In this document: one piece after another, positions 6,986-12,689 of the stretch | Numbering within the stretch: the stretch's first letter is position 1 | How the letters are laid out: every line of letters begins with the position of its first letter | NCBI GenBank assembly: GCA_023423775.1 | Contig: JAFAEZ010000170.1 | Span: 1-12,689, forward strand | Source: Pseudomonadota bacterium | GTDB lineage: Bacteria > Pseudomonadota > Alphaproteobacteria > Sphingomonadales > Sphingomonadaceae | Reading direction: 5' to 3' | Length of the DNA stretch: 12,689 bases | Position numbers and translations under genes: made by a program | The notes under the pieces: model-generated | Told to the model about the DNA's origin: nothing | The model's input: only the letters and a program-made list of their open reading frames with translations | Databases searched by the model: none

Positions 6986-7450
6986 TCAGGCGATGGCGGA
7001 CACCTCCACCACCTCGATCGCCTCGGTCACACCCCCCAAGTCGACCATCTCGCCCACCTGCGCGCCCATCAGCGCGCGGGCCAAGGGCGCAGAGAAAGCG
7101 ATGCGGCCGCTAGGCGGATCCGCTTCGTCGTCGCCGACGATGTCGAGCGTGCGCAGCGTGCCTTTCAGGCGGAAACTGACGCGGGAACCGAAGCCCACCT
7201 CGCCCTCGGCCGGCTCCGGCCCGGGAAGGGCGGTCGCCAGCCGGGTCCGCCAGTAGCGCAGGTCGCGCTGCGACTCGGCCAGCGCTGTCGGCTCGCTCTC
7301 GATCGCGACCTTGGTTTCCAGTTCGCGCACCCGCGCTTCGATCTGGGCCAGCCCCGCGGGCGTGACAAAATTGGGCCCGGGCGGGATCGGCAGCTCGAAG
7401 CGCGGCTCGAGATGCTCTTCATCGCTCTCGCGGCGGAATGCTACGCTCAT
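6986..7450 (-). CDS. GreA/GreB-family protein with atypical N-terminal domain, 154 aa
   Basis: The C-terminal half (about residues 85-154) is a clear Gre C-terminal domain that would bind RNA polymerase: VGFGSRVSF, LDIVGDDEADPPSGRIAFSAPLARALMGAQVGE. The N-terminal part starts with a charged tail and PIPPGPNFVTPAGLAQIEAR, then a short helical hairpin (RVRELETKV ... QRDLRYWRTRLATAL). Standard GreA/GreB carry GDLxEN at the hairpin tip, whose acidic residues hold the catalytic Mg2+ for transcript cleavage. Here the tip reads IESEPTALAES without that motif, so cleavage activity is doubtful; it may instead compete in the secondary channel, as Gfh1 or Rnk-like proteins do. That role is inference. 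An in-frame TGA nine bases upstream of the ATG at 7448-7450 rules out a longer start; the ribosome site is weak. The GntR gene ends 58 bases upstream. Confidence 0.85.
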   Translation of the reverse strand: MSVAFRRESDEEHLEPRFELPIPPGPNFVTPAGLAQIEARVRELETKVAIESEPTALAESQRDLRYWRTRLATALPGPEPAEGEVGFGSRVSFRLKGTLRTLDIVGDDEADPPSGRIAFSAPLARALMGAQVGEMVDLGGVTEAIEVVEVSAIA

Positions 7451-7508
7451 GATGTCTCAACGTTCAACGGCGGTGAGTGGGCCCGGAGCCCTCCCCCGGG
7501 TCGGTCGC

Positions 7509-8258
7509 TCAGCTCAGCTTGGCGCTGATCAGGAAGCGCGCGCGGCTTTCGGCCGAGCGCTGGCGCAGTTCCTCGATCTGCCGTTCCTCGCTCGCGTCGA
7601 GCATCGCTTCGAGCAGACGGTTGAAGTGGCGGCGCATCGCCATGCGCGCGCCGGACGCGTCCCTTTTCTTCAGCGCCTCGACCACGTCGGCATGTTCGCG
7701 ATGGCGCGAATTGCCGTCGTGATGACACACGGAATCATAGGCCGCGCGCACGCCGGGCACTTCGTCCCGCAGCCGCCACAAAGTCTGGATGACGTAGCTG
7801 ATCGCCGCGTTGCCGGAGGCGGAAGCGATCATCATGTGGAATTCGCGGTCCGCGTTGTTCGGGCCCTGGTCGCCGGTCGCGTCGTCCTTGGCCATTTCCA
7901 CCAGCAGTTCGTCGAGCCGCTGCAGACCTTCCTGCGAGATGATCGGCGCGGCCAGCGCCGCCGCCTCGGATTCGAACAGCGACCGTGCCTCGGTCAGTTC
8001 GAATGCGCTGACCTGGGGAAGCTCGTCCAGACCGGAGACGCTGCCGTCCGAGACGTATACGCCCGACCCGGTCTTGATCTTGACCTTGCCGATCGCCTGG
8101 AGGGCGATCTCGGCTTCGCGGATCGTGACGCGGCTGACGCCGAAGCGCTCGGCAAGCTCGCGCTCGCCGGGCAGGCGCGACCCGGGAGGGAACACGCCCT
8201 CCTCGATGAGCGCCGTGATCCGCTCGACGATATCCTGAAACAAGCGCCGGTCCGCCAT
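7509..8258 (-). CDS. GntR-family transcriptional regulator, FadR/FCD subfamily, 249 aa
   Basis: DNA-binding regulator with a winged helix-turn-helix (about residues 24-70; SRLPGERELAERFGVSRVTIREAEIAL split over the recognition helix, then KTGSGVYV) and an alpha-helical FCD effector domain (about 85-230). The FCD metal-site residues appear intact: Asp137 and His141 (DREFHMMIA), His189 (EHADVVEAL) and His211 (RRHF), so it probably binds a carboxylate ligand through a metal ion. FCD regulators often sense uronates, gluconate, lactate or fatty acids. The neighbours (TonB receptor, KDG kinase, probable pectin esterase) point to a uronate or KDG-type effector, which is inference. The start ATG at 8256-8258 follows AGAGGGGA. 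A terminator (8319-8345) separates it from the receptor gene, so it probably has its own promoter in 8259-8318; only a poor match (TTGCAA at 8311-8316) was seen there. Confidence 0.9.
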   Translation of the reverse strand: MADRRLFQDIVERITALIEEGVFPPGSRLPGERELAERFGVSRVTIREAEIALQAIGKVKIKTGSGVYVSDGSVSGLDELPQVSAFELTEARSLFESEAAALAAPIISQEGLQRLDELLVEMAKDDATGDQGPNNADREFHMMIASASGNAAISYVIQTLWRLRDEVPGVRAAYDSVCHHDGNSRHREHADVVEALKKRDASGARMAMRRHFNRLLEAMLDASEERQIEELRQRSAESRARFLISAKLS

Positions 8259-8318
8259 CTTGTCCGCTTCCCCTCTGCGTTCCGGGAATACTTACCGCTT
8301 TGCCTGACCCTTGCAAGG

Positions 8319-8345
8319 AAAAGGGGAGCGGAAACCCGCTCCCCT
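8319..8345 (-). terminator. Rho-independent terminator after the TonB receptor gene
   Basis: GGGGAGCGG (8323-8331), a four-base loop, then CCGCTCCCC (8336-8344), a perfect nine-pair stem extended by an A-T pair (8322/8345). On the minus strand it is followed by TTTT (8319-8322). It begins seven bases after the receptor stop codon, which fits the end of the receptor transcript. Confidence 0.85.
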
Positions 8346-8351
8346 ACCCCG

Positions 8352-11258
8352 TCAGATCCGGAAGCGGACGCCCATGAAGTAGCGCGCGCCATAATAATGA
8401 TATTGGCGGATGCTGCCCTGGACGGGCATGTCGGTAATCTTTGGTTCGTCGAAAATGTTGACCGCTTCGAACTTCAGCTGGACGTTACGGTTGAGGTCGT
8501 ACGAGGCCCGGAAATCGACGGTTTCGTTGCCGCGCACGTAGCGGAGCTGCGTGTTACCGCCGACGAAGTCCTGATAATAATTGGAGCGGTAGTTGTAGAT
8601 CGCCTGCAGCGAGAGGCCGCCGAGCTGGTAATAAGCCTGCGCCGACAATACGTGCTTCGAGAAGCCGCTGATGTTGGCCGGCGGGATCATCCCCTCGGTG
8701 ATCACCCCGGTCTGGCCGTTCACGGAATCGCCGAGGCGAATGTCCTCATTCTCGAAATTCGAGTCCGCATAATTGTAGCTGAGCTTGGTGCCGAGGCCGC
8801 TCAAAGCGCCCGGCAGCCACGAGAAGCGGTGGGTGAGCGTCAGCTCATAGCCCCAGATCCGGCTCTTACGGTCGCTGTTGGCGGTCTGCATGACCGGAAC
8901 GGTGATGGTCTCGCCGCCGATCTCATACTGTTCGTCGTAGCTGACCGGGATGAAGCCGCCGTTGAATTTCTTGTAGTAAAGCGCGCCCGAGAACATCGAA
9001 TCCTTGTTGAGGTAATATTCGAGCGAGGCGTCGGCGTTCCACGACATGAGAGGCTCGAGCCGTGGGCTGCCGTTGGCGGTGATCTGCCGGACGGCGTCGC
9101 CGATCGACGCGAAGTCGCTGCCCGCGACGGTGATCGTGCGGCCGGCGCCCAGCGCGCTCGGCGCGGGCTTCGACATCGCCCGGTAGCCGGCGAGACGCAG
9201 CAGCAAGTCCGGCTGGAGCTCGAAGATCGCGTTGGCGCTCGGCAGGAAGCGCGTCGTCTCGTGCTCGATCGAAACCGTGTCGAAGTCGCCATTCTCAACG
9301 AGGCGGATGGAGCCATCGGGATTGGTGATCACGTCAAGGCCGCTGCGCAGGCCGTCCGACTTGACCTTCGTGTTGACGACGCGGAGGCCGACATTGCCCC
9401 GCACCGGCATGCTGCCCAGATCGGAATCGTACGAAGCCATGACGTAGCCGGACAGGGTGTCCTCGCGCACGTCGCGGTTGCCGACTGCGCGGATGTCGGC
9501 ATTGCGGCCCGGATCCTCGGTGCCGAGATGGCTCTGGACCAGGCAGAGCGGGTCGAAGGTCGCCCAGTTGTTGATGGTGTTGCCTTCGGCGGCGCTGAGG
9601 TAGTCGCGCTGCTGGAAGATGGTGCGGCAGGCGAGGTTAGCCCCCCGCTCCGCCGCCGCATTGTTGATGTTCGTTTCGACGCGGTCGTCGAAATCATTGT
9701 AGGTGAGGCGCGAATAGCGGACGCCGGCATCGAGCTTGCTGAGGAAAGCGCCATCGACCTCGTAGGTCGCGTCGAAGCGGCCGGCGAGGATCTTGTTGTT
9801 GCGGTCCTGCTGGTCGCGGCGGATGCGGGTGTCGTCGCTGAACAGATCGTGGTTGGTGATGTCGAAGCGCGGATCGACGGTGATGGTCGGCGCGAAATTG
9901 CCGTCCAGCACTTCGTAGACATAGGGGATGCGCTGGTTGTTGATCGCGGTGCGGTTGCCGTAAATGTCGAGCGGATCGGTGCGGAGACGGACGGAGCGCT
10001 CGATCTCCGAGCGCTTCGTGCGCGAATAAGACAGGTCTGCCCTCAGCGTCAGCCGGTCGACCGGCTTGAACGAGATATCGAGACCGCCGCCCAGATATTC
10101 CTCGCCGCGCTCGAGCAGAGTCGAGACCGTCTCGATCGAGGTGATGCCTTGCGCGCGGGTGATGACACCGTTCTCGTCATATTCGACATTGCGCAGGCCG
10201 TAGCGCATTTCCGAGAAATTGAGGTCGTTGCGCTGTTCCGCATATTTGCGATCGGAATATTGAACGTCGAGATTGATATCGATCGTGTCGTTGGGCTGCC
10301 ACTGGAGCGCGCCGAAGAGCGCGTCGCGACGGTCGCTTTCGCTGATCTGGCGGAACGCGAGAGAGTTCGGCGCGAGATAGAAAGGCGTGCCGGCGGCCGC
10401 TTGGGCCCGGCTGACCTCGCTGCAATTGTTGTTAGCGACGACGACATTCGGGTTGCAGGCGGTCCAGGTGGAGCTGCCGGCGACGGTCTCTTCCGGGTTG
10501 GCGACGCTGTTGCGCTGCACGCCGAGCGAAATGCCGAAATCGCCGAGCGCGCCGGCCGAGAACTGGTCGACATAGCTCAACGTGCCGCGCCAGCCGAGGC
10601 CGTCTTCCTGGTAGATCCGGTCCTGATAGGGGCTGTAGCTGCCCTTGAGCTCGGCCTGGATGCGGCGCTTGCCGTAATCGAGCGGCTTCAGCGTCTCGAG
10701 CTCGATCGTGCCGGCGACGCCACCCTCGACGAGGTCGGCCTGCTGGGTCTTGTAGATCTTGATGCCGTTGATCAGCTCGGACGGGAACTGGTTGAAGTTC
10801 ACCGAGCGGTCGCCGCTGCCGTTGGAGGCGTCGCGGCCGTTGAAGGTCGCGTTGCTGAGGAACGGGCCGAGGCCGCGGATCGCGATCTCGGAAGCGCCGC
10901 CCTTTTCGCGGTGCGTGGTCGCGCCGGTGATGGTCTGGATGGCCTCGCCGACCGACAGCGCCGGAAGCGCGCCGATTTCCTCGGACGACAATGCGTCGAC
11001 GACGGCGGTTTCGAGGCGCTTGGTGTTGATCGAGCTTTGGATCGTCTGGCGAAGGCCGGTTACGACGATGTCCTCGTCCGCGGCGGCCATCGCTTCGTCG
11101 CTGGCCGGCGCGTCGCGCCCGGCCGCGTCCGCCAGCGCGTCCTGCGCGTCCTGCGCGAAAGCCGGCGAGCCCAGCGTCAGCAACGGCACCGCCGCCGTGG
11201 CGAGCAGCGCCGACCGAAAATCGAAATGACGAAGGGCGCGATCGGGCCGCGGACGCAT
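8352..11258 (-). CDS. TonB-dependent outer-membrane receptor, 968 aa
   Basis: Large outer-membrane importer driven by TonB-ExbBD. The start is the ATG at 11256-11258, preceded by GGGAGAGGT; the frame is open 26 codons further but those residues do not look like a signal sequence. Residues 1-35 form a signal peptide (basic start, hydrophobic core, AFA before Gln36). A TonB box-like DIVVTG lies at about 63-68. The plug domain follows (SVGEAIQTITGATTHR, EIAIRGLGPFLSNATFNGR, GVAGTIELETLKPLDYG), then a long beta barrel with alternating aromatic residues and the C-terminal outer-membrane signal YFMGVRFRI. Length and sequence style match sphingomonad and caulobacter receptors for oligosaccharides. 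Four cysteines occur as two likely loop pairs (CNPNVVVANNNC; LACRT ... DPLCLV), suggesting surface-loop disulfides. It diverges from the KDG kinase gene. The substrate, inferred from neighbours, may be a pectin or other uronate oligosaccharide. Confidence 0.92.
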   Translation of the reverse strand: MRPRPDRALRHFDFRSALLATAAVPLLTLGSPAFAQDAQDALADAAGRDAPASDEAMAAADEDIVVTGLRQTIQSSINTKRLETAVVDALSSEEIGALPALSVGEAIQTITGATTHREKGGASEIAIRGLGPFLSNATFNGRDASNGSGDRSVNFNQFPSELINGIKIYKTQQADLVEGGVAGTIELETLKPLDYGKRRIQAELKGSYSPYQDRIYQEDGLGWRGTLSYVDQFSAGALGDFGISLGVQRNSVANPEETVAGSSTWTACNPNVVVANNNCSEVSRAQAAAGTPFYLAPNSLAFRQISESDRRDALFGALQWQPNDTIDINLDVQYSDRKYAEQRNDLNFSEMRYGLRNVEYDENGVITRAQGITSIETVSTLLERGEEYLGGGLDISFKPVDRLTLRADLSYSRTKRSEIERSVRLRTDPLDIYGNRTAINNQRIPYVYEVLDGNFAPTITVDPRFDITNHDLFSDDTRIRRDQQDRNNKILAGRFDATYEVDGAFLSKLDAGVRYSRLTYNDFDDRVETNINNAAAERGANLACRTIFQQRDYLSAAEGNTINNWATFDPLCLVQSHLGTEDPGRNADIRAVGNRDVREDTLSGYVMASYDSDLGSMPVRGNVGLRVVNTKVKSDGLRSGLDVITNPDGSIRLVENGDFDTVSIEHETTRFLPSANAIFELQPDLLLRLAGYRAMSKPAPSALGAGRTITVAGSDFASIGDAVRQITANGSPRLEPLMSWNADASLEYYLNKDSMFSGALYYKKFNGGFIPVSYDEQYEIGGETITVPVMQTANSDRKSRIWGYELTLTHRFSWLPGALSGLGTKLSYNYADSNFENEDIRLGDSVNGQTGVITEGMIPPANISGFSKHVLSAQAYYQLGGLSLQAIYNYRSNYYQDFVGGNTQLRYVRGNETVDFRASYDLNRNVQLKFEAVNIFDEPKITDMPVQGSIRQYHYYGARYFMGVRFRI

Positions 11259-11318
11259 ATACCTCTCCCAGAGAACGGATATTTTTATACCATTTACGCT
11301 GGCCAGTTCCGTAGCGAC

Positions 11319-11335
11319 TGTCAACACCATTGTCA
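11319..11335. repeat. Imperfect 17-base inverted repeat, candidate operator
   Basis: TGTCAA-CACCA-TTGTCA, matching five of six bases between arms. It lies near the middle of the divergent region, a natural place for the GntR/FCD regulator to act on both genes. Its 17-base size fits FCD-family operators, but it does not match the FadR-type TNGTNNNACNA pattern. Only a candidate. Confidence 0.3.
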
Positions 11336-11358
11336 TGCCCCTGTAGAACTACGTGCAT

Positions 11359-11380
11359 ACCAGTCGGCTGAAGCTCTGGT
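11359..11380. repeat. Inverted repeat ACCAG-N12-CTGGT upstream of the kinase gene
   Basis: Perfect five-base arms (11359-11363 and 11376-11380) with a 12-base gap, 32 bases before the kinase start. The left arm is part of one of the two ATACCA words. It could be an operator, part of a leader hairpin or chance. Confidence 0.22.
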
Positions 11381-11411
11381 TAGGAGCGCAATCCGGCGCT
11401 AGGGAGGAGGC

Positions 11412-12443
11412 ATGAAGATCAGAACCGACGGCGCGCAGGGCGCGGTGGCATGCTTTGGCGAAATCCTGTTGCGGCTGAGCACGCCGGCGCATGCTCTATT
11501 GAGCCAGGCCTCGAAGCTGGACATGGGATTCGGCGGCGCCGAGGCCAATGTCGCCGTCGCGCTGGCGAGCCTCGGTCATGAGACGCGGATGCTCTCGGTC
11601 CTCCCGACCGGCCCGCTCGGCGACGCGGCGCTCGATTCGCTGCGCGCCCGCGGCGTCGACACGCGCCGGATCGCGCGCACGGAAGGCCGCCTCGGTGCCT
11701 ATTACGTCGTCTCGGGCGGTTCGCTGCGTCCCTCGGAGATCGTCTACGACCGGCTCGGCAGCGCGTTCGCCGAGGCGCGCGGCGACGATTACGACTGGGC
11801 CGCCCTCCTCGAGGGCGCCAGCCTGCTCCATCTCTCCGGAATCACCCCGGCGCTCGGGCCCAACGGCGCGCAAGCGGCGCTGGCGGCGGCGCGTGCGGCC
11901 AGGACCGCCGGCATCGCCGTCTCGTTCGACGGCAATTACCGCGCCCGGCTCTGGGACCGCTGGGACGGCAAGCCGCGCGAGACGCTGACCGCTCTTGTCA
12001 GCGAGGCCGACATCTTCTTCGGCAACCATCGCGACATCGCCTTGCTGCTCGATCGCCCGTTCAGCGGCGACGGCGAGGACCGGCGCCGCGAGGCCGCTCT
12101 TGCCGCCTTCGCCGCCTTCCCCAACCTCAAGCGCATCGCCTCGACTGCGCGCCAGGTGGAGCAGTTCGACGCCCACCGCATCGCCGCCCGCCTCGACACG
12201 CCGAATGAGGCCTTCCAGACTCGCGAGGTCCGCGTCAGCGCGATCGTCGACCGGATCGGCGGCGGCGACGCCTTTGCGGCGGGGGTCTTGCACGAACTGA
12301 TCCGCAGCGGCGACGATTCCAAAGCGGTCGAGGCGGGGCTCGCCCTCACCTGCCTGAAGCACAGCCTGCCTGGCGACGCCGCCTTGTTTGGCCAGAAGGA
12401 TCTGGATTCCTTCGCGGCCGGGGAACTGGACGTCCGCCGCTAG
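11412..12443 (+). CDS. kdgK: 2-keto-3-deoxygluconate kinase (PfkB family), 343 aa
   Basis: Cytoplasmic kinase that phosphorylates 2-keto-3-deoxygluconate (KDG) to KDPG with ATP, the step that feeds pectin, alginate or other uronate breakdown into the Entner-Doudoroff pathway. The N-terminal FGEILLRLS and the GFGGAEANVAVALASLG signature (GGAEANVA at 41-48) are typical of KDG kinases. Further in are LHLSGITPAL, SFDGNYRARLW (the D-x-N-x-R-x-x-L/W motif of KdgK) and the PfkB signature DRIGGGDAFAAG with the catalytic base Asp286 at the anion hole. Length is slightly above the usual 310-330. AGGAGG (11405-11410) lies directly before the ATG. It diverges from the TonB receptor and its TAG stop overlaps the stop of the convergent esterase gene in a shared CTAG. 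Fructokinase or ribokinase are less likely given the N-terminal signature. Confidence 0.87.
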   Translation: MKIRTDGAQGAVACFGEILLRLSTPAHALLSQASKLDMGFGGAEANVAVALASLGHETRMLSVLPTGPLGDAALDSLRARGVDTRRIARTEGRLGAYYVVSGGSLRPSEIVYDRLGSAFAEARGDDYDWAALLEGASLLHLSGITPALGPNGAQAALAAARAARTAGIAVSFDGNYRARLWDRWDGKPRETLTALVSEADIFFGNHRDIALLLDRPFSGDGEDRRREAALAAFAAFPNLKRIASTARQVEQFDAHRIAARLDTPNEAFQTREVRVSAIVDRIGGGDAFAAGVLHELIRSGDDSKAVEAGLALTCLKHSLPGDAALFGQKDLDSFAAGELDVRR

Positions 12444-12689
12444 GGAACGAGCTGGCTGCTCAGCGCCGGGACGGCCGTCGCGAGGTCCTGTGCGACCATC
12501 GAAGCGAACAAGGCCGCGCCCTCCGCGCCGACATGGGTATAATCGAACTTGCGCGTCACCCGCCCGCGCGGGCCCTGGACGTTTGCCGGCACTTCCTCGA
12601 GGGCTGGGGCCGGGCGCGGCGGCAACGTCGTGCCGGCCTTGGCGGCGGCCAGCTCGGCCGGCAGCGGCGGCACCTGCGCCAGCCTGGTC
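12440..12689 (-). CDS. C-terminal part of a probable SGNH/GDSL esterase (rhamnogalacturonan acetylesterase-like), runs off the window
   Basis: Only the last 83 codons are visible; the frame stays open to the window edge, so the GTG at 12671-12673 should not be taken as the start. After a Pro/Ala-rich stretch, the segment FDYTHVGAEGAALFASMVAQ carries the Asp-x-x-His of the SGNH-hydrolase catalytic triad (Asp at 12542-12544, His at 12533-12535) with the usual Gly-Ala after it, and an alpha-helical tail ending VPALSSQLVP. This pattern is like that of CE12 rhamnogalacturonan acetylesterases, which remove acetyl groups from the pectin backbone in the periplasm or outside the cell. The nucleophile Ser block lies outside the window, so a related acyl-esterase cannot be excluded. 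Its position next to kdgK and a TonB receptor supports a pectin role. The stop codon overlaps that of kdgK by four bases. Confidence 0.68.
   Translation of the reverse strand, partial: TRLAQVPPLPAELAAAKAGTTLPPRPAPALEEVPANVQGPRGRVTRKFDYTHVGAEGAALFASMVAQDLATAVPALSSQLVP

Larger units (their letters stand above)
11259..11411. promoter_or_regulatory. Divergent control region between TonB receptor and KDG kinase genes
   Basis: These 153 bases hold the 5' regions of both genes and are more AT-rich than the surroundings, especially 11279-11297 (ATATTTTTATACCATTT). Two ATACCA words occur in the same orientation 70 bases apart (11287-11292 and 11357-11362). Two inverted repeats are listed separately. 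A TTGACA on the minus strand (11319-11324) has no good -10 at 16-18 bases, so I do not assign a housekeeping promoter with confidence. The kinase ribosome site AGGAGG is at 11405-11410. Confidence 0.6.

Noticed and set aside
6000..7256. Plus-strand open frame of about 418 codons
   Set aside because: It lies opposite the DUF808 and Gre-like genes, both of which have clear family motifs; its His/Arg/Asp-rich sequence looks like a shadow.
7470..7500. GC-rich imperfect hairpin between the GntR and Gre-like genes as a terminator
   Set aside because: Arms are only about five bases, the loop is large and no T tract follows on the minus strand.
11306..11310. GGAAC on the minus strand before the TonB receptor as an EcfG promoter
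   Set aside because: The bases 16-17 downstream read TATA/ATAA, not CGTT, and the receptor does not belong to the stress cluster.
11296..11324. Sigma-70 promoter with TTGACA (11319-11324) for the TonB receptor
   Set aside because: At 17 bases the -10 would be CAGCGT; the AT-rich TATAAA lies much too far away, so the pairing is not convincing.
7311..11402. Plus-strand open frame of about 1363 codons
   Set aside because: It is codon-aligned antisense to the receptor and GntR genes, shows no family resemblance and has low-information Arg/Asp/Val/Ala composition; it is a by-product of missing TTA, CTA and TCA codons.
1..12689. tRNA, rRNA, CRISPR, insertion sequence or phage genes
   Set aside because: No cloverleaf, rRNA-like stretch, regular short repeats, transposase motifs or terminal inverted repeats were seen, and gaps between genes are short.

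Overview
This GC-rich window (roughly two thirds G+C by eye) looks like chromosome from an alphaproteobacterium, most likely a sphingomonad. The reasons are a large TonB-dependent receptor with the typical DIVVTG start of its plug, the Gre-like protein with its characteristic N-terminal tail, the short protein ending in an ETFPASDP motif, and candidate promoters resembling those of the alphaproteobacterial general stress sigma factor EcfG. No mobile element, CRISPR array, rRNA or tRNA was seen. Genes are tightly packed and no gap exceeds about 150 bases.

Left part (1-5113, all plus strand): the 3' end of a ClsC-type phospholipase D/cardiolipin synthase gene, an M20 amidohydrolase, a UPF0126/TRIC cation-channel-like membrane protein, an HtrA-type serine protease that appears to be a lipoprotein with one PDZ domain, and an MscS-type mechanosensitive channel. 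The last two sit 39 bases apart and are probably one transcript. Together the part reads as envelope maintenance plus one hydrolase.

Middle part (5124-7450): a 48-residue gene on the minus strand, diverging from a six-helix HdeD-like membrane protein, then on the minus strand a DUF808 membrane protein and a GreA/GreB-like protein that lacks the usual acidic tip. Candidate EcfG-type promoters, all with a 16-base spacer, lie before the HtrA, HdeD-like and DUF808 genes, with a weaker one before the small gene. My inference is a small general-stress/envelope cluster.

Right part (7509-12689): a sugar-acid or pectin utilisation locus. A GntR/FCD regulator (minus) follows a terminator behind a 968-residue TonB-dependent receptor (minus). 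The receptor diverges from a plus-strand 2-keto-3-deoxygluconate kinase gene, which meets tail-to-tail, with a shared CTAG, the 3' end of a probable rhamnogalacturonan acetylesterase (minus). The simplest model is receptor-mediated uptake of pectin or other uronate oligosaccharides, de-esterification by the esterase, phosphorylation of the breakdown product KDG by the kinase, and control by the FCD regulator through the 153-base divergent control region. No clearly unprecedented system was found. The most useful leads are the shared stress-promoter pattern, the small gene, the atypical Gre protein and the possible operators between the receptor and kinase genes.
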